Assembly (NCBI GenBank): GCA_029861845.1
Contig: JAOTYM010000024.1
Location: 1 to 42,624, forward strand
DNA: 42,624 nucleotides
Reading direction: 5' to 3'
From: Gammaproteobacteria bacterium
Lineage (GTDB): Bacteria > Pseudomonadota > Gammaproteobacteria > Acidiferrobacterales > SPGG2
Shown: positions 1 through 9,644 of the stretch, in pieces
Layout of the letters: the number at the start of each line of letters is the position of its first letter
Numbering within the stretch: the stretch's first letter is position 1
Translations under genes and position numbers: made by a program
The notes under the pieces: generated by a model
Databases searched by the model: none
Told to the model about the DNA's origin: nothing
The model's input: the letters and a program-made list of their open reading frames with translations, nothing else

Positions 1-761
1 CATAGCTGTTCTGCGCGATCACCGTCGTCGCAAGCGGTCACAATCAGTGCACCCTCATGCGCCAATAATTTCGCCGACAACGGCGTCCTTAACTTGCTGT
101 CTGTGACCACTCGCAGTGGTTGTCGACCGATGTCGAATGCGCGTACCGTCAATGATGGGTCATCCTGAAGCACCGTGCCAATCCCACACAGGATCGCGGA
201 GCTGCGCGCCCGCCAGCGCTGCACATCAGCCCGCGCCGCGTCGCCGCTAATCCATTTACTTTCCCCACTCGCCATGGCGGTGCGGCCATCTAGGCTCACC
301 GCAAGCTTCGCCCGCACGAAAGGTCGCTGGCGGCGCATGCGGCTCTCGAAGCCTGGATTCAGGGCCCGTGCTTGCTCTTGGAGTATGCCAACATCTACCG
401 TGATCCCCGCCTGTCGCAGTGCTGCTAGACCTTGGCCGGCAACCTCGGGATTTGGATCTTCCGTAGCCACGACCACGCGGCTCGGGTTCGCGTCGATCAG
501 GGCATCACTACAAGGCGCTGTGCGCCCATGATGGCAGCATGGTTCGAGGGTAACAAACACCGTGGCGCCACGCGCTTTCCGCCCCGCCGTACGCAGGGCA
601 TGTATCTCGGCGTGTGGCCCACCGGCTCGTTGGTGCCAACCTTCGCCTACGGTAACGCCTTCATTGACGAGCACACACCCGACGCGTGGGTTCGGGTCTG
701 TTGTGTAAAGACCACGCCGCGCAAGCCGCAAGGCATGTGCCATGTGCGCTTCATCCGACAT
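1..761 (-). CDS. ribD: Riboflavin biosynthesis deaminase/reductase RibD (5' part, runs off the window)
   Basis: Bifunctional enzyme of riboflavin synthesis: it deaminates the pyrimidinone made from GTP and then reduces the ribosyl side chain (family knowledge). About 253 residues are readable from ATG 761. The zinc deaminase motif HAE is at residues 50-52 and PCCHHGRTAPC at 74-84, giving ligands H50, C75 and C84. The reductase domain starts near residue 145 (VRAKLAVSLDGRTA) and is cut by the window edge. The start lies 2 nt after the nrdR stop, so the two are probably translationally coupled, as in many gammaproteobacteria. The motif has Ala82 where Pro is usual, a mild variation. Confident identification. 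Confidence 0.95.
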   Translation of the reverse strand, partial: MSDEAHMAHALRLARRGLYTTDPNPRVGCVLVNEGVTVGEGWHQRAGGPHAEIHALRTAGRKARGATVFVTLEPCCHHGRTAPCSDALIDANPSRVVVATEDPNPEVAGQGLAALRQAGITVDVGILQEQARALNPGFESRMRRQRPFVRAKLAVSLDGRTAMASGESKWISGDAARADVQRWRARSSAILCGIGTVLQDDPSLTVRAFDIGRQPLRVVTDSKLRTPLSAKLLAHEGALIVTACDDGDRAEQL

Positions 762-763
762 AT

Positions 764-1279
764 TCACTCATCCGACTCGCCACTATCGGGGATGAGCTTG
801 AGCTGTCTGCGGCGTGTTTCTGGGCTCGGTTCTTTCTGTAGACGCTGGACCTCCTCGCTAAAGGCCTCCAGGTCCTCAAAACTGCGATATACGGATGCAA
901 AGCGGACGTAGGCGACCAAATCTAAGTCCTTTAACTCTTGCATGACCCACTCACCGATTGTGCGCGATCCGATTTCGCGTTCACCACTAGCCAACAATTG
1001 ATGTCGAATCCGGCCCACAACGTGCTCCACCGCTTCCGCATCGATCGGGCGCTTTTCTAAGGCGCGACCCATGCCCACGCGTAGCTTAGCTTCGTTGAAG
1101 GGCTCCCGGCGTCCATCGGATTTGATAACCTGCGGTAATCGAAGTTCGGCGCGCTCGTAAGTAGTAAATCGTTCGCTACAAACACTGCATTCGCGCCGAC
1201 GCCGCACGGAATCGCCCTCGTCGGCGAGGCGAGAGTCTACGACGCGCGTATCTACAGCAGAACAAAACGGACAATACAT
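764..1279 (-). CDS. nrdR: Transcriptional repressor NrdR
   Basis: Repressor of ribonucleotide reductase operons that senses ATP/dATP through an ATP-cone (family knowledge). The 171-residue product begins MYCPFC. Its zinc ribbon has Cys3, Cys6, Cys31 and Cys34, followed by the basic stretch RRRREC and an ATP-cone at about 49-139 ([13 protein letters not shown] onward, then [13 protein letters not shown]). Length and motifs fit the family (150-170 residues). It is the first gene of a pair with ribD and stops 2 nt before the ribD ATG. About 220 bases lie upstream before the terminator of the next transcript, so a promoter must be there, but I see no clear -10/-35 pair. Confidence 0.97.
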   Translation of the reverse strand: MYCPFCSAVDTRVVDSRLADEGDSVRRRRECSVCSERFTTYERAELRLPQVIKSDGRREPFNEAKLRVGMGRALEKRPIDAEAVEHVVGRIRHQLLASGEREIGSRTIGEWVMQELKDLDLVAYVRFASVYRSFEDLEAFSEEVQRLQKEPSPETRRRQLKLIPDSGESDE

Positions 1280-1445
1280 CCTCTTCTAACCTGCCCAACC
1301 AAACTGGCGCGGCCCGCCTGACCCAGCAGACCTTTGTTTGAACGTGGAGTAGGATAAATGATTTGACACAGATTGCCTATGCCGCAACAACCGGACAAAC
1401 TCGTCTAGTCCAGTCGCCACGCTTGAATCAGACACCCAAAACTAA

Positions 1446-1469
1446 AACGCCCGGCTGGTGCCGGGCGTT
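1446..1469 (-). terminator. Rho-independent terminator after the VWA lipoprotein gene
   Basis: A perfect 10-bp GC-rich inverted repeat (1446-1455 and 1460-1469) with a 4-nt loop. Read on the minus strand it is followed by TTTTAGTTTT. It lies about 35 nt past the lipoprotein stop, so it ends the minus-strand transcript that includes that gene. Confidence 0.85.
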
Positions 1470-1503
1470 CTCGACCAACGGCCCTCACCGGCCGCCAAGA
1501 TTA

Positions 1504-2184
1504 TTAACTCTCAAACACACGTTCTAAGTGCGCAAGATCGTTGACGACACGCCACTCTGAAGCTCCAGCATTGGTCACTCGCTCCTGCCACCACTCGAGC
1601 CGACCCATATAGCGCCGCGGGTCTACGTTATCGGCATTGAGCTTGGTAACGTTAAGGGCGACGAAACGTAGGCCGCTCAACTCGATCGGGAAATCGCGAA
1701 CGGTTCCTTTGCCGAGCTCTTCTTGCATGTCCGAGAAGATCAATACCGTTTTCCTACCAGGATTGGCTTCGTTCAAGAATTCTGCGGCCTGGATGATGCC
1801 ACCGGTGATATCCGTATAGGCACTACCGCGTTTCACACCCTTGGCAAACTTGTCGACCTTGTCGCGAAATGCACGTTTCTGCTGATTGGCCCGTACCGGG
1901 TCACTGGTAAACGTGACTTTGGCGACAATATCCTTCTCACTAAAGCTACGACTACTCACTTTAGCAACGGCCAGCACATCGCCTGGGTTCATCGTGCCCA
2001 ATAGATAATTGATCACCGCCAGCGCCTTGCCGAGTTCCTGGGCATACGTACCCGACGTATCGATCAGCATATAAACACCCTGCGTATGATTGATCGGCTG
2101 CTGCTGCTGCTGATCTCCGCTCGAACATGCCACCAACCCGAAGGCGAGCACCATAATAAGTACATGTGAGATTTTCCGTTTCAT
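1504..2184 (-). CDS. Putative lipoprotein with a von Willebrand A-like domain
   Basis: Function unknown. The product of 226 residues starts with a lipoprotein signal peptide (MKRK, hydrophobic core, lipobox LVAC with Cys20), then a Gln-rich linker (five Gln in a row) and a VWA-like fold. The likely metal-site residues are DTSGT (42-46), the Thr of YTDITGG and the Asp of FSDMQEE. I place the start at ATG 2184, not the upstream in-frame codon at 2214, because GGAGG sits about 10 nt before it. Its leader overlaps the end of the coiled-coil membrane gene, so the two are co-transcribed; a terminator follows. VWA domains usually bind protein partners, so a partner role at the envelope is an inference. 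Confidence 0.75.
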   Translation of the reverse strand: MKRKISHVLIMVLAFGLVACSSGDQQQQQPINHTQGVYMLIDTSGTYAQELGKALAVINYLLGTMNPGDVLAVAKVSSRSFSEKDIVAKVTFTSDPVRANQQKRAFRDKVDKFAKGVKRGSAYTDITGGIIQAAEFLNEANPGRKTVLIFSDMQEELGKGTVRDFPIELSGLRFVALNVTKLNADNVDPRRYMGRLEWWQERVTNAGASEWRVVNDLAHLERVFES

Positions 2185-2210
2185 GACACCTATACCTCCA
2201 AAACTATTAA

Positions 2211-3683
2211 TCAAGCGCCCAAACTTCGCTTCGCTGCGAACGGGGCGACGCGACGGGATTTTGATGGCTCCGCATCTTGTCCGCCGTCAGATCTCACCAT
2301 GCGCTCGACTAACAGCGGCAGGAATATCAAGACATCATAGAGGTTGACGAGCAAGTTACCCGCCTGCCTGGCGACATTCGCCACGATCCGCAATCCGAAC
2401 GCCAGACCACGAATACCTACGATTAGGCCGACACCAAGAACGGTACGTGCGGAGTGGATAAAATACTCCAGTGGTATCGCCATAAAGGCCAAGGCAAACG
2501 GCAGTATGAAACCGAGGATCATTTGCCCGACGGTTGGAATCTTATTCACCACGCTGGTATCCCCTGCGGCAGCGGCCGCCGCTTCGCCGCCGGCGAGCTC
2601 GCTGGTGAGCTTGATACCCTCCACCACGATCCAGTCGCGCAATACAGCCAGGGCCACTTCGACCAGCGCCAGGGTGAGCAACAATGAGAACGCCACCCAC
2701 ATAAAGCGGCGACGCATTTTATCCGGCATGTTGTTGATGCGCGGAAACAGATGCGTGATACGCAAGGCCTCCATGAGGAACAGCCCCATACTCGCCTCGA
2801 CAAAAATGATCACCAAGGCGGCGATATCCGATGCCTGCAAGTTAGCGGTGATATAGTCGTTAGCCACCATTGCCGACATCGGTAGCGCGATGAGCTTATA
2901 GTTAACAAACGCACCACCGAAAGCGATCGCAAGTACGATAGCTGCTATCGCGAATTGCGTGGTGGCCGAGGAGGTCAGGGCATGCTCGACCTTATCTGAG
3001 TTCACGCTGATTTGTTCGTACTTCTCCATTTGCGCATCGATTCTCGAGGCGCTCTCTTGCAATCCAGTCAAGTTCCGGTCGACCTGGGTCAGCGTCTGAT
3101 TTAGCGAACGCCAAAACGGCATAAACCCCTTGAGGATCTTATGCCGACTCTCGTAACTCCGACGGTATTCGGCAATCGCCTTATCCTCGATCTTCTCAAT
3201 CGAGTGATTGATATCCCCCAAAATCTTTTGCACCAAGCCATCTCCAGTTGGCGGGATCTTGGCAACCGCTGCCACCGCCTTGGTCCACTCCGGTGGTGTC
3301 GGCGGCACTTCGCCACACTTCTGGTAGTCTTCCTCGATTCGCGTGATCTCGCCCATGAGCTTGCGCTGTAACACCGGATAGTCATGCAAATCGCGTTGGA
3401 CAACAGCGGTCACGCGTTCGAACTCGCGTTCGATTCCTTGCGTGATCTCTTCCCTACCGTGCGCTAACAACAGTATCTTGTTGCGGCCACGTAACATCTC
3501 GGCCGTCGACATCAGCCAGCGTGCACCCAAACGCAGTGGGCCGCTAATTGCGCGACTCATGGCGCGAATAACCGCGTGTAGCGGTCTACGAGCGGGATAC
3601 AAGAAGAGTAGAGACAATGCATATAGAGCCAACACAGACAAAGCCGGGTTGCCTGGCCAGATCATCCACCAGTTAGCACTCAT
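2211..3683 (-). CDS. Unrecognised multi-pass membrane protein with a coiled-coil region
   Basis: I do not recognise this family. From ATG 3683 (GGGGGA about 6 nt upstream; an in-frame codon at 3773 lacks such a site) the product is 490 residues. It has one N-terminal membrane segment (about 14-32), a long charged, helical, probably coiled-coil cytoplasmic or periplasmic part (about 75-235), and then six or so hydrophobic segments (about 243-268, 284-306, 326-347, 387-405, 412-430, 448-460). An Ala-rich run lies near 368-373 and the tail is basic. It is followed directly by the VWA lipoprotein gene and lies 111 nt downstream of secF, possibly in the same transcript. A scaffold or mechanosensing role would be guesswork. 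Confidence 0.7.
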   Translation of the reverse strand: MSANWWMIWPGNPALSVLALYALSLLFLYPARRPLHAVIRAMSRAISGPLRLGARWLMSTAEMLRGRNKILLLAHGREEITQGIEREFERVTAVVQRDLHDYPVLQRKLMGEITRIEEDYQKCGEVPPTPPEWTKAVAAVAKIPPTGDGLVQKILGDINHSIEKIEDKAIAEYRRSYESRHKILKGFMPFWRSLNQTLTQVDRNLTGLQESASRIDAQMEKYEQISVNSDKVEHALTSSATTQFAIAAIVLAIAFGGAFVNYKLIALPMSAMVANDYITANLQASDIAALVIIFVEASMGLFLMEALRITHLFPRINNMPDKMRRRFMWVAFSLLLTLALVEVALAVLRDWIVVEGIKLTSELAGGEAAAAAAGDTSVVNKIPTVGQMILGFILPFALAFMAIPLEYFIHSARTVLGVGLIVGIRGLAFGLRIVANVARQAGNLLVNLYDVLIFLPLLVERMVRSDGGQDAEPSKSRRVAPFAAKRSLGA

Positions 3684-3794
3684 AAATCTTCCCCCAAGAA
3701 GGTGGGCGATAACGCCCGTTTCGAGGTTAAGTATAGCCGATGGGTATGAGGCGTCCGGGCTGGCCGACGACACCCCGACGAAGGCTGGGAAACC

Positions 3795-4826
3795 TCAGAT
3801 TATAGGGGGATTCTGCCCCGAGGGCCTGCTCGGCTCCGCCCCTTCCTTTTTTACCGGCAACATATCCTGGCGCGAAATTCCAAGGGCGAGAACGGTGGGC
3901 GTGGCGATATAGATGGACGAATAGGTACCCACAATTATGCCCGCAATCAATGCGGTCGAAAACCCGTGAATAATCTCACCCCCCAGAAAAAATAGCGCCA
4001 ATACCGTCAACATTGTGGTCCCGGATGTGATGATGGTGCGAGCCAGGGTTTGGTTTATAGAAGCATTCATAATATCGGGCACTTTCGCCTTACGCATACG
4101 CCGAAAGTTCTCACGGATACGGTCGAACACCACAATCGTATCGTTTAGTGAATAACCAAGCACTGCCAATATCGCCGCCAACACAGGTAACGAGAACTCT
4201 ATTTGCGTAAATGAGAAAAACCCAAATGTAAGCAAGACATCGTGTGCCACTGCAACGGTGGATCCGACTGCGAATCGCCACTCAAACCGAATGAGCACAT
4301 AGATCAATATCGCAATTAGTGTGTACAGAAGGGCTAGGCCACCTTTCTCGACAAGCTCGTCCCCTATCTGCGGGCCAACGAACTCAACACGTCTGACTTG
4401 TAAATTACAATCGACAATGGTCTTACTGCCCCCAGTTGTACACTGCTGCCGTTGGCCCGGGCGGCTCTCAACTACGACCTCGTCGCGGGCGTTGTGCAGG
4501 ACTTGGACCACGGTATTACTCAAAACTGCGCTATCTTTACCCTCTTGCAGTGGAATTCGGACCATAACATCGCGGGCCGTACCAAAATGCTGCACCACAG
4601 CGTCCGCAAAATTAGCAGCTGCGAGTTGCGTGCGCACATCTGAAATCTCTATCGACTCCGCATAACTGAGTTCCACCAGGGTGCCGCCGGTAAAATCTAG
4701 GCCGAGATTCAAACCACGCACAAATAAAGATACCATCGTAATGGCGATCAATATCATTGATACCGCTATCGCTATTCTACGACGACCGATAAAATCAAAC
4801 GTGGTCTGTTTCTTGAAGAGAATCAC
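3795..4826 (-). CDS. secF: Protein translocase subunit SecF
   Basis: Inner-membrane partner of SecD; the pair uses the proton gradient to pull proteins through SecYEG at the periplasmic side (family knowledge). From a GTG start at 4826 (AGAGGA 6 nt upstream) the product has 343 residues, starting MILFKKQTTFDFIGRRR. It shows an N-terminal membrane helix, GLDFTGGTLVEL, a periplasmic domain, and a block of five C-terminal helices with GYSLNDTIVVFDRIREN. The upstream extension in the same frame lies inside secD and is not used. The gap to the secD stop is 10 nt. The tail past the last helix is rich in Lys, Glu and Pro. Confidence 0.97.
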   Translation of the reverse strand: MILFKKQTTFDFIGRRRIAIAVSMILIAITMVSLFVRGLNLGLDFTGGTLVELSYAESIEISDVRTQLAAANFADAVVQHFGTARDVMVRIPLQEGKDSAVLSNTVVQVLHNARDEVVVESRPGQRQQCTTGGSKTIVDCNLQVRRVEFVGPQIGDELVEKGGLALLYTLIAILIYVLIRFEWRFAVGSTVAVAHDVLLTFGFFSFTQIEFSLPVLAAILAVLGYSLNDTIVVFDRIRENFRRMRKAKVPDIMNASINQTLARTIITSGTTMLTVLALFFLGGEIIHGFSTALIAGIIVGTYSSIYIATPTVLALGISRQDMLPVKKEGAEPSRPSGQNPPII

Positions 4827-4836
4827 CGACGGTCCT

Positions 4837-6720
4837 CTAAACTGGTACCGAACTGAGCTTGCGTCCGCCAAAGATCAGATTAGCGACTGCACGGGACCCA
4901 AGAATCGCGGTGAACATCGATGTCAAGATGCCGATACTCAACGTAATAGCGAATCCCTTAATCGGACCTGTGCCGAAATTAAACAACATGATAGCGGCGA
5001 TCAATGTTGTGATGTTGGCATCAGCAATCGTACCTAACGCTTTTTCGTAACCAGCATGGATACTGGCCTGGGGCGTATTGCCAGCCCGTAGCTCCTCACG
5101 GATACGTTCGAAAATCAGAACATTGGCGTCAACTGCCATACCGACAGTAAGCAAGATGCCGGCAACGCCCGGCAACGTCAATGTGGCCTGAAACAATGAC
5201 AGCACCGCTACGATCAAAACGAGATTGAGTGCTAACGCCATATCGGCAATGACGCCAAACGCACGATAATAGATGATCATGAAGATCATCACGGCGATAA
5301 GACCGATCAGGATCGCCTGAAAGCCTTGCTTAACATTTTCTTGGCCGAGACTGGGCCCGATTGTTCGTTCCTCGACGATGGAGACCGGGGCGGCCAGCGC
5401 CCCCGCGCGTAGCAGCAATGCTAGTTCGTTGGCTTCCTCAACCGTGAATGCGCCCTCGATCTGAAATCGCTTACCGAGCTGTTGTCTGATCACCGGCGCC
5501 GTAATGACCTCTTCGATACGACGTGTGATTCGCACCGGCTCGCCTAGCTCATCCAAGATAGGATTGCCATTGTCGTCGCGCTTGACCTCAGATCGGACTT
5601 CAACGTAAACCACAGCCATGCGTTTGCCGACGTTCTTGCCGGTCACGCGCTGATTGATAGCGGCGCCTTGCGAATCGAGAGTTATCGATACAATGGGTTC
5701 ATTCGTTCGTCCGTCAAAACTAGGAGAAGCATTGACGATATTGTCACCGGAGTAGATCAATCGATTCTTGAGCAGAATAGGCCTGCCATCACGTTGCCGA
5801 TAGAGCTTAGATCCCGGTGGCGGTCGACCGGCAATAGCGCTTGAAGCATCATGCTCTTCATCGACCAGAAGAATTTCTAGTGTTGCGGTGCGGCCTAGGA
5901 TACGCTTGGCTTCCGCGGTATCTTGCACCCCTGGCAACTGCACAACGATGCGCTCAGCACCTTGGCGTTGAATAATAGGTTCCGCCACACCGAGCTCATT
6001 GACGCGGTTTCGTAGCGACGTCATGTTTTGTTCGAGTGCTTGTTCCTGCTGTTCGCGCAACGCCGTTTCGTTTAACTTGGCGAACAATATCGGACCATCG
6101 GCCCCGTCGCGCTCGGTTAATTCGAGCTCAGGGAGTTCGGTTCGGATCACTGTGCGTGCACGCTCGCGTTCCCCGCCATCACGAAAACGTACTTCTAGAC
6201 CACCTTGTTCTAGGCGCTTGACCGTGAGATAGCGAATACGCTCAGCTTCGCGCAAGGTACGTTTAATGTCACTGACATATCGTGCCTCAGCCTTCTTGAG
6301 CACCGCCGCCATGTCCACCTGCATCAGGAAATGAACGCCGCCACGCAAATCAAGGCCCAGATACATGGGTTTGCCGCCGACGGCATTTAGCGTCTTGGGA
6401 GTAGCCGGCAGTAGATTGAGCGCCACGGTATAGGTCTCGCCGAGCTCTTTCTGCACCCGTTCCCGCGCCTTTAGCTGGGTCTCCGTGTCAGCGAATCTAA
6501 TCTTCGCCCCGAGCTCGTCGAGTTGGCTCGAGATTGGCGTTAGGCCACCGTCCTTAAGGATTTTCTCAACACGTGCAAGCGTACTGGCATCTACCGAGCT
6601 ACGCGTGGCTGAAATCTGAATCGCCGGGTCTTCACCGTAGAGGTTGGGGACCGCATATAACAATCCCACCGCCATAACTACTAAGATGAGCAAATATTTC
6701 CAGAACGGATATTGATTCAT
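4837..6720 (-). CDS. secD: Protein translocase subunit SecD
   Basis: Large subunit of the SecDF export motor. The 627-residue protein has one N-terminal membrane helix (about 7-27), a large periplasmic domain containing the family signature LGLDLRGGVHFLMQVD and the NRVNELGVAEPIIQRQG stretch, and a C-terminal set of five helices (from FQAILIGLIAVMIF) with AVDANVLIFERIREE. Length is normal (E. coli about 615). It lies between yajC (37 nt upstream) and secF (10 nt downstream), the standard order. Confidence 0.98.
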   Translation of the reverse strand: MNQYPFWKYLLILVVMAVGLLYAVPNLYGEDPAIQISATRSSVDASTLARVEKILKDGGLTPISSQLDELGAKIRFADTETQLKARERVQKELGETYTVALNLLPATPKTLNAVGGKPMYLGLDLRGGVHFLMQVDMAAVLKKAEARYVSDIKRTLREAERIRYLTVKRLEQGGLEVRFRDGGERERARTVIRTELPELELTERDGADGPILFAKLNETALREQQEQALEQNMTSLRNRVNELGVAEPIIQRQGAERIVVQLPGVQDTAEAKRILGRTATLEILLVDEEHDASSAIAGRPPPGSKLYRQRDGRPILLKNRLIYSGDNIVNASPSFDGRTNEPIVSITLDSQGAAINQRVTGKNVGKRMAVVYVEVRSEVKRDDNGNPILDELGEPVRITRRIEEVITAPVIRQQLGKRFQIEGAFTVEEANELALLLRAGALAAPVSIVEERTIGPSLGQENVKQGFQAILIGLIAVMIFMIIYYRAFGVIADMALALNLVLIVAVLSLFQATLTLPGVAGILLTVGMAVDANVLIFERIREELRAGNTPQASIHAGYEKALGTIADANITTLIAAIMLFNFGTGPIKGFAITLSIGILTSMFTAILGSRAVANLIFGGRKLSSVPV

Positions 6721-6757
6721 AAGGGTCTAACTTGGCACCAACACAAGCACCATATGA

Positions 6758-7093
6758 CTAAGAGTTTGCCTTTATGGTTCCCTTGGGCATCACCGCTGCT
6801 ACTGACTGTCTCTGTACCTTGATAGAGACACCCTCAGCAATTTCTAGCGTTAAGAATTGTTCGCCAACATGGGTAACCCGGCCTAACGTGCCGCCGCCAG
6901 TTACCACTTCATCACCCTTAGCAATCGCTGCTATCATAGATTTATGCTCTTTCGCACGCTTTTGCTGTGGCCGTATGGCCATCAAATAGAAAATAGCGAA
7001 AAATAGCACCATCCAGAATAGCAGACCGAATCCCGGACCGGCGCCTGGCGCCCCACCGCCGCCCTGGGCCCAGGCGTTAGAGAGTATGTTCAT
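6758..7093 (-). CDS. yajC: Preprotein translocase accessory protein YajC
   Basis: Small single-span protein of the SecDF-YajC complex. I choose ATG 7093, with AAGGAA 7 nt upstream, over a codon 36 nt further out; this gives 111 residues. A Gly-rich start (QGGGGAPGAGPG) leads into one membrane helix (about 22-41), the signature MAIRPQQKRAKEH, and a cytosolic domain with GDEVVTGGGTLGRV. It lies between tgt and secD as in E. coli. Confidence 0.95.
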   Translation of the reverse strand: MNILSNAWAQGGGGAPGAGPGFGLLFWMVLFFAIFYLMAIRPQQKRAKEHKSMIAAIAKGDEVVTGGGTLGRVTHVGEQFLTLEIAEGVSIKVQRQSVAAVMPKGTIKANS

Positions 7094-7135
7094 AGTCTTT
7101 CCTTGTAGACATTCATTACCATGATTCAACCGTTG

Positions 7136-8257
<1,122 letters not shown>

Positions 8258-8263
8258 TCAGCT

Positions 8264-8340
8264 CGAAGTTGGAAGTAGCAAGTTGTAAGGAAATACCAAC
8301 AACTCGTCACTTCGAACTTGCTACTTGCCACTTGCTACTC
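8264..8340. repeat. Inverted arrays of a CAAGTxG-type heptanucleotide
   Basis: On the plus strand 8265-8285 reads as consecutive 7-mers GAAGTTG, GAAGTAG and CAAGTTG. On the minus strand 8301-8339 reads as several more (CAAGTGG, CAAGTAG, CAAGTTC, GAAGTGA). The arms 8266-8284 and 8315-8333 match at about 17 of 19 positions as an inverted repeat around a 30-nt loop, so the transcript between queA and tgt could fold into a long hairpin. The right arm covers the last codons and the stop of queA. Confidence 0.7.
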
Positions 8341-9361
8341 TGGGCGTAACAAACATCGCATCACCATAACTGTAGAATCGATACCGTTGGTCGACAGCAT
8401 GACGATACGCATTAAGGGTGTGCTCAGTACCAGCAAATGCGCATACCAATACCAACAACGTTGATTCTGGCAAGTGAAAATTAGTTAATAGCGCGTCAAC
8501 GATTTGGAATCGATAACCGGGAAGAATGTAGAGCCCGGTTTCACCTTCAAACGGAATTACCCGGGCGTTTTGCGCCGCTGTCTCAAGCGCCCTAACAACA
8601 GTGGTGCCAACCGCAATAATGCGCCCGCCCCGTGCCTTGGTAGTTTCTATTCGTACACATACATCACTGCCGATTTGCAGGTACTCTGGGTGAATCTCAT
8701 GTTCACGAATATCCTCGACCCGTATCGGTTTAAACGTGCCCGCACCAACGTGCAGCGTTAGAAACGCCGTATCCACGCCGAGCTCTCGTAACTGACCGAA
8801 CATAGCGACATCGAAATGAAGGCCGGCGGTGGGGGCCGCCACTGCGCCCGGGTGTTGAGCATAAACTGTCTGGTATCGTTCGCGATCATGCTCCTTATCG
8901 ACACGGTCGATATAGGGAGGCAGCGGAACATGGCCCACACGCTCCAATAAGTGTGTCACTGTTTCCGTACACTCGAAACGCAACTCATAAAAATCTCCAC
9001 GGCGTGAAACAACATCTACTGATACAGCTTCGTCAATCCTTAAGCGCATCCCAGGTCGCGGTCGCTTACTCACCCCAAGTTGCGCGACAATGTTGCGTTC
9101 GCCCAATATGCGTTCGACGAGTATTTCCACGCGGCCACCGGTGTCCTTGGTTGCAAAAAGGCGCGCCGGAATCACGCGAGTGTTATTGAAAACGAGCAGG
9201 TCCCCTGGATGCAACATCTTCGTTAGATCGACGAATCGCAAATCTTGAATGTCGCCGCTACTACCATCAAGCGCCAGCAATCGGCTGGCTGAACGCGATT
9301 GCGCTGGATACTGTGCGATCAACTCGTTGGGTAGTTCGTAACGAAACGTGGTCTTCTTCAT
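8321..9361 (-). CDS. queA: S-adenosylmethionine:tRNA ribosyltransferase-isomerase QueA
   Basis: Transfers the ribosyl part of S-adenosylmethionine to preQ1 in tRNA and makes epoxyqueuosine. The 346-residue protein from ATG 9361 begins MKKTTFRYELPNELIAQ, as expected for the family; an in-frame codon 33 nt upstream is not needed. Visible family stretches are GDLLVFNNTRVIPARL, AAPTAGLHFD, LHVGAGTFKPI and TNFHLPESTLL. The Shine-Dalgarno is weak. The C-terminus ends VASGK, encoded inside the heptanucleotide repeat, so the tail has probably been replaced by repeat DNA. It heads the queA-tgt-yajC-secDF run and is divergent from tRNA-Leu. Confidence 0.97.
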   Translation of the reverse strand: MKKTTFRYELPNELIAQYPAQSRSASRLLALDGSSGDIQDLRFVDLTKMLHPGDLLVFNNTRVIPARLFATKDTGGRVEILVERILGERNIVAQLGVSKRPRPGMRLRIDEAVSVDVVSRRGDFYELRFECTETVTHLLERVGHVPLPPYIDRVDKEHDRERYQTVYAQHPGAVAAPTAGLHFDVAMFGQLRELGVDTAFLTLHVGAGTFKPIRVEDIREHEIHPEYLQIGSDVCVRIETTKARGGRIIAVGTTVVRALETAAQNARVIPFEGETGLYILPGYRFQIVDALLTNFHLPESTLLVLVCAFAGTEHTLNAYRHAVDQRYRFYSYGDAMFVTPRVASGK

Positions 9362-9409
9362 CAGGCGTAATCTGGCTAAAGTCGTTACAGGCACAACCGC
9401 GTCGTGCTG

Positions 9410-9437
9410 TTAACAGCCGCGAGGAATCGGATATACT
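9410..9437 (+). promoter_or_regulatory. Promoter of tRNA-Leu(CAA)
   Basis: TTAACA (9410-9415), a 16-nt spacer and TATACT (9432-9437) lie so that transcription would begin near 9444, a few bases before the tRNA. The GC-rich stretch after the -10 is typical of stable-RNA promoters. Confidence 0.65.
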
Positions 9438-9447
9438 TGCTTCGCCT

Positions 9448-9534
9448 GCCGGGATGGCGGAATTGGTAGACGCGCCGGACTCAAAATCCGGTGGTGGCGA
9501 CACCATGAGAGTTCGAGTCTCTCTCCCGGCACCA
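9448..9534 (+). tRNA. tRNA-Leu (anticodon CAA)
   Basis: A class II tRNA of 87 nt with CCA encoded. The acceptor stem is GCCGGGA/TCCCGGC with discriminator A; the anticodon stem CCGGA/TCCGG encloses loop CTCAAAA, giving anticodon CAA (reads UUG). A long variable arm and the T-arm GTTCGAGTC follow. It lies alone between queA (divergent) and panB (convergent). Confidence 0.95.
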
Positions 9535-9644
9535 CAACATCGCAAGACCCCAGCCAACGAGTTGTTGTCGGCAACTGACGAAGAGGCACCACGCTGGCGG
9601 TAACAAATTACCAGTACTGTTGCCGGCGCTGACAATCATTCGAT

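Noticed and set aside
1363..1368. Perfect TTGACA -35 box on the plus strand
   Set aside because: No -10-like hexamer follows at 15-19 nt and no plus-strand gene lies downstream.
3442..3912. 156-codon plus-strand frame opposite the coiled-coil membrane gene and secF end
   Set aside because: It crosses two well supported minus-strand genes; shadow.
8264..8340. CRISPR-like repeat
   Set aside because: The unit is 7 bases without spacers, so it is a simple heptanucleotide array.
9267..9635. 122-codon open frame on the minus strand across the queA-panB gap
   Set aside because: It covers the tRNA-Leu gene and the queA start; no ribosome site and no family resemblance.
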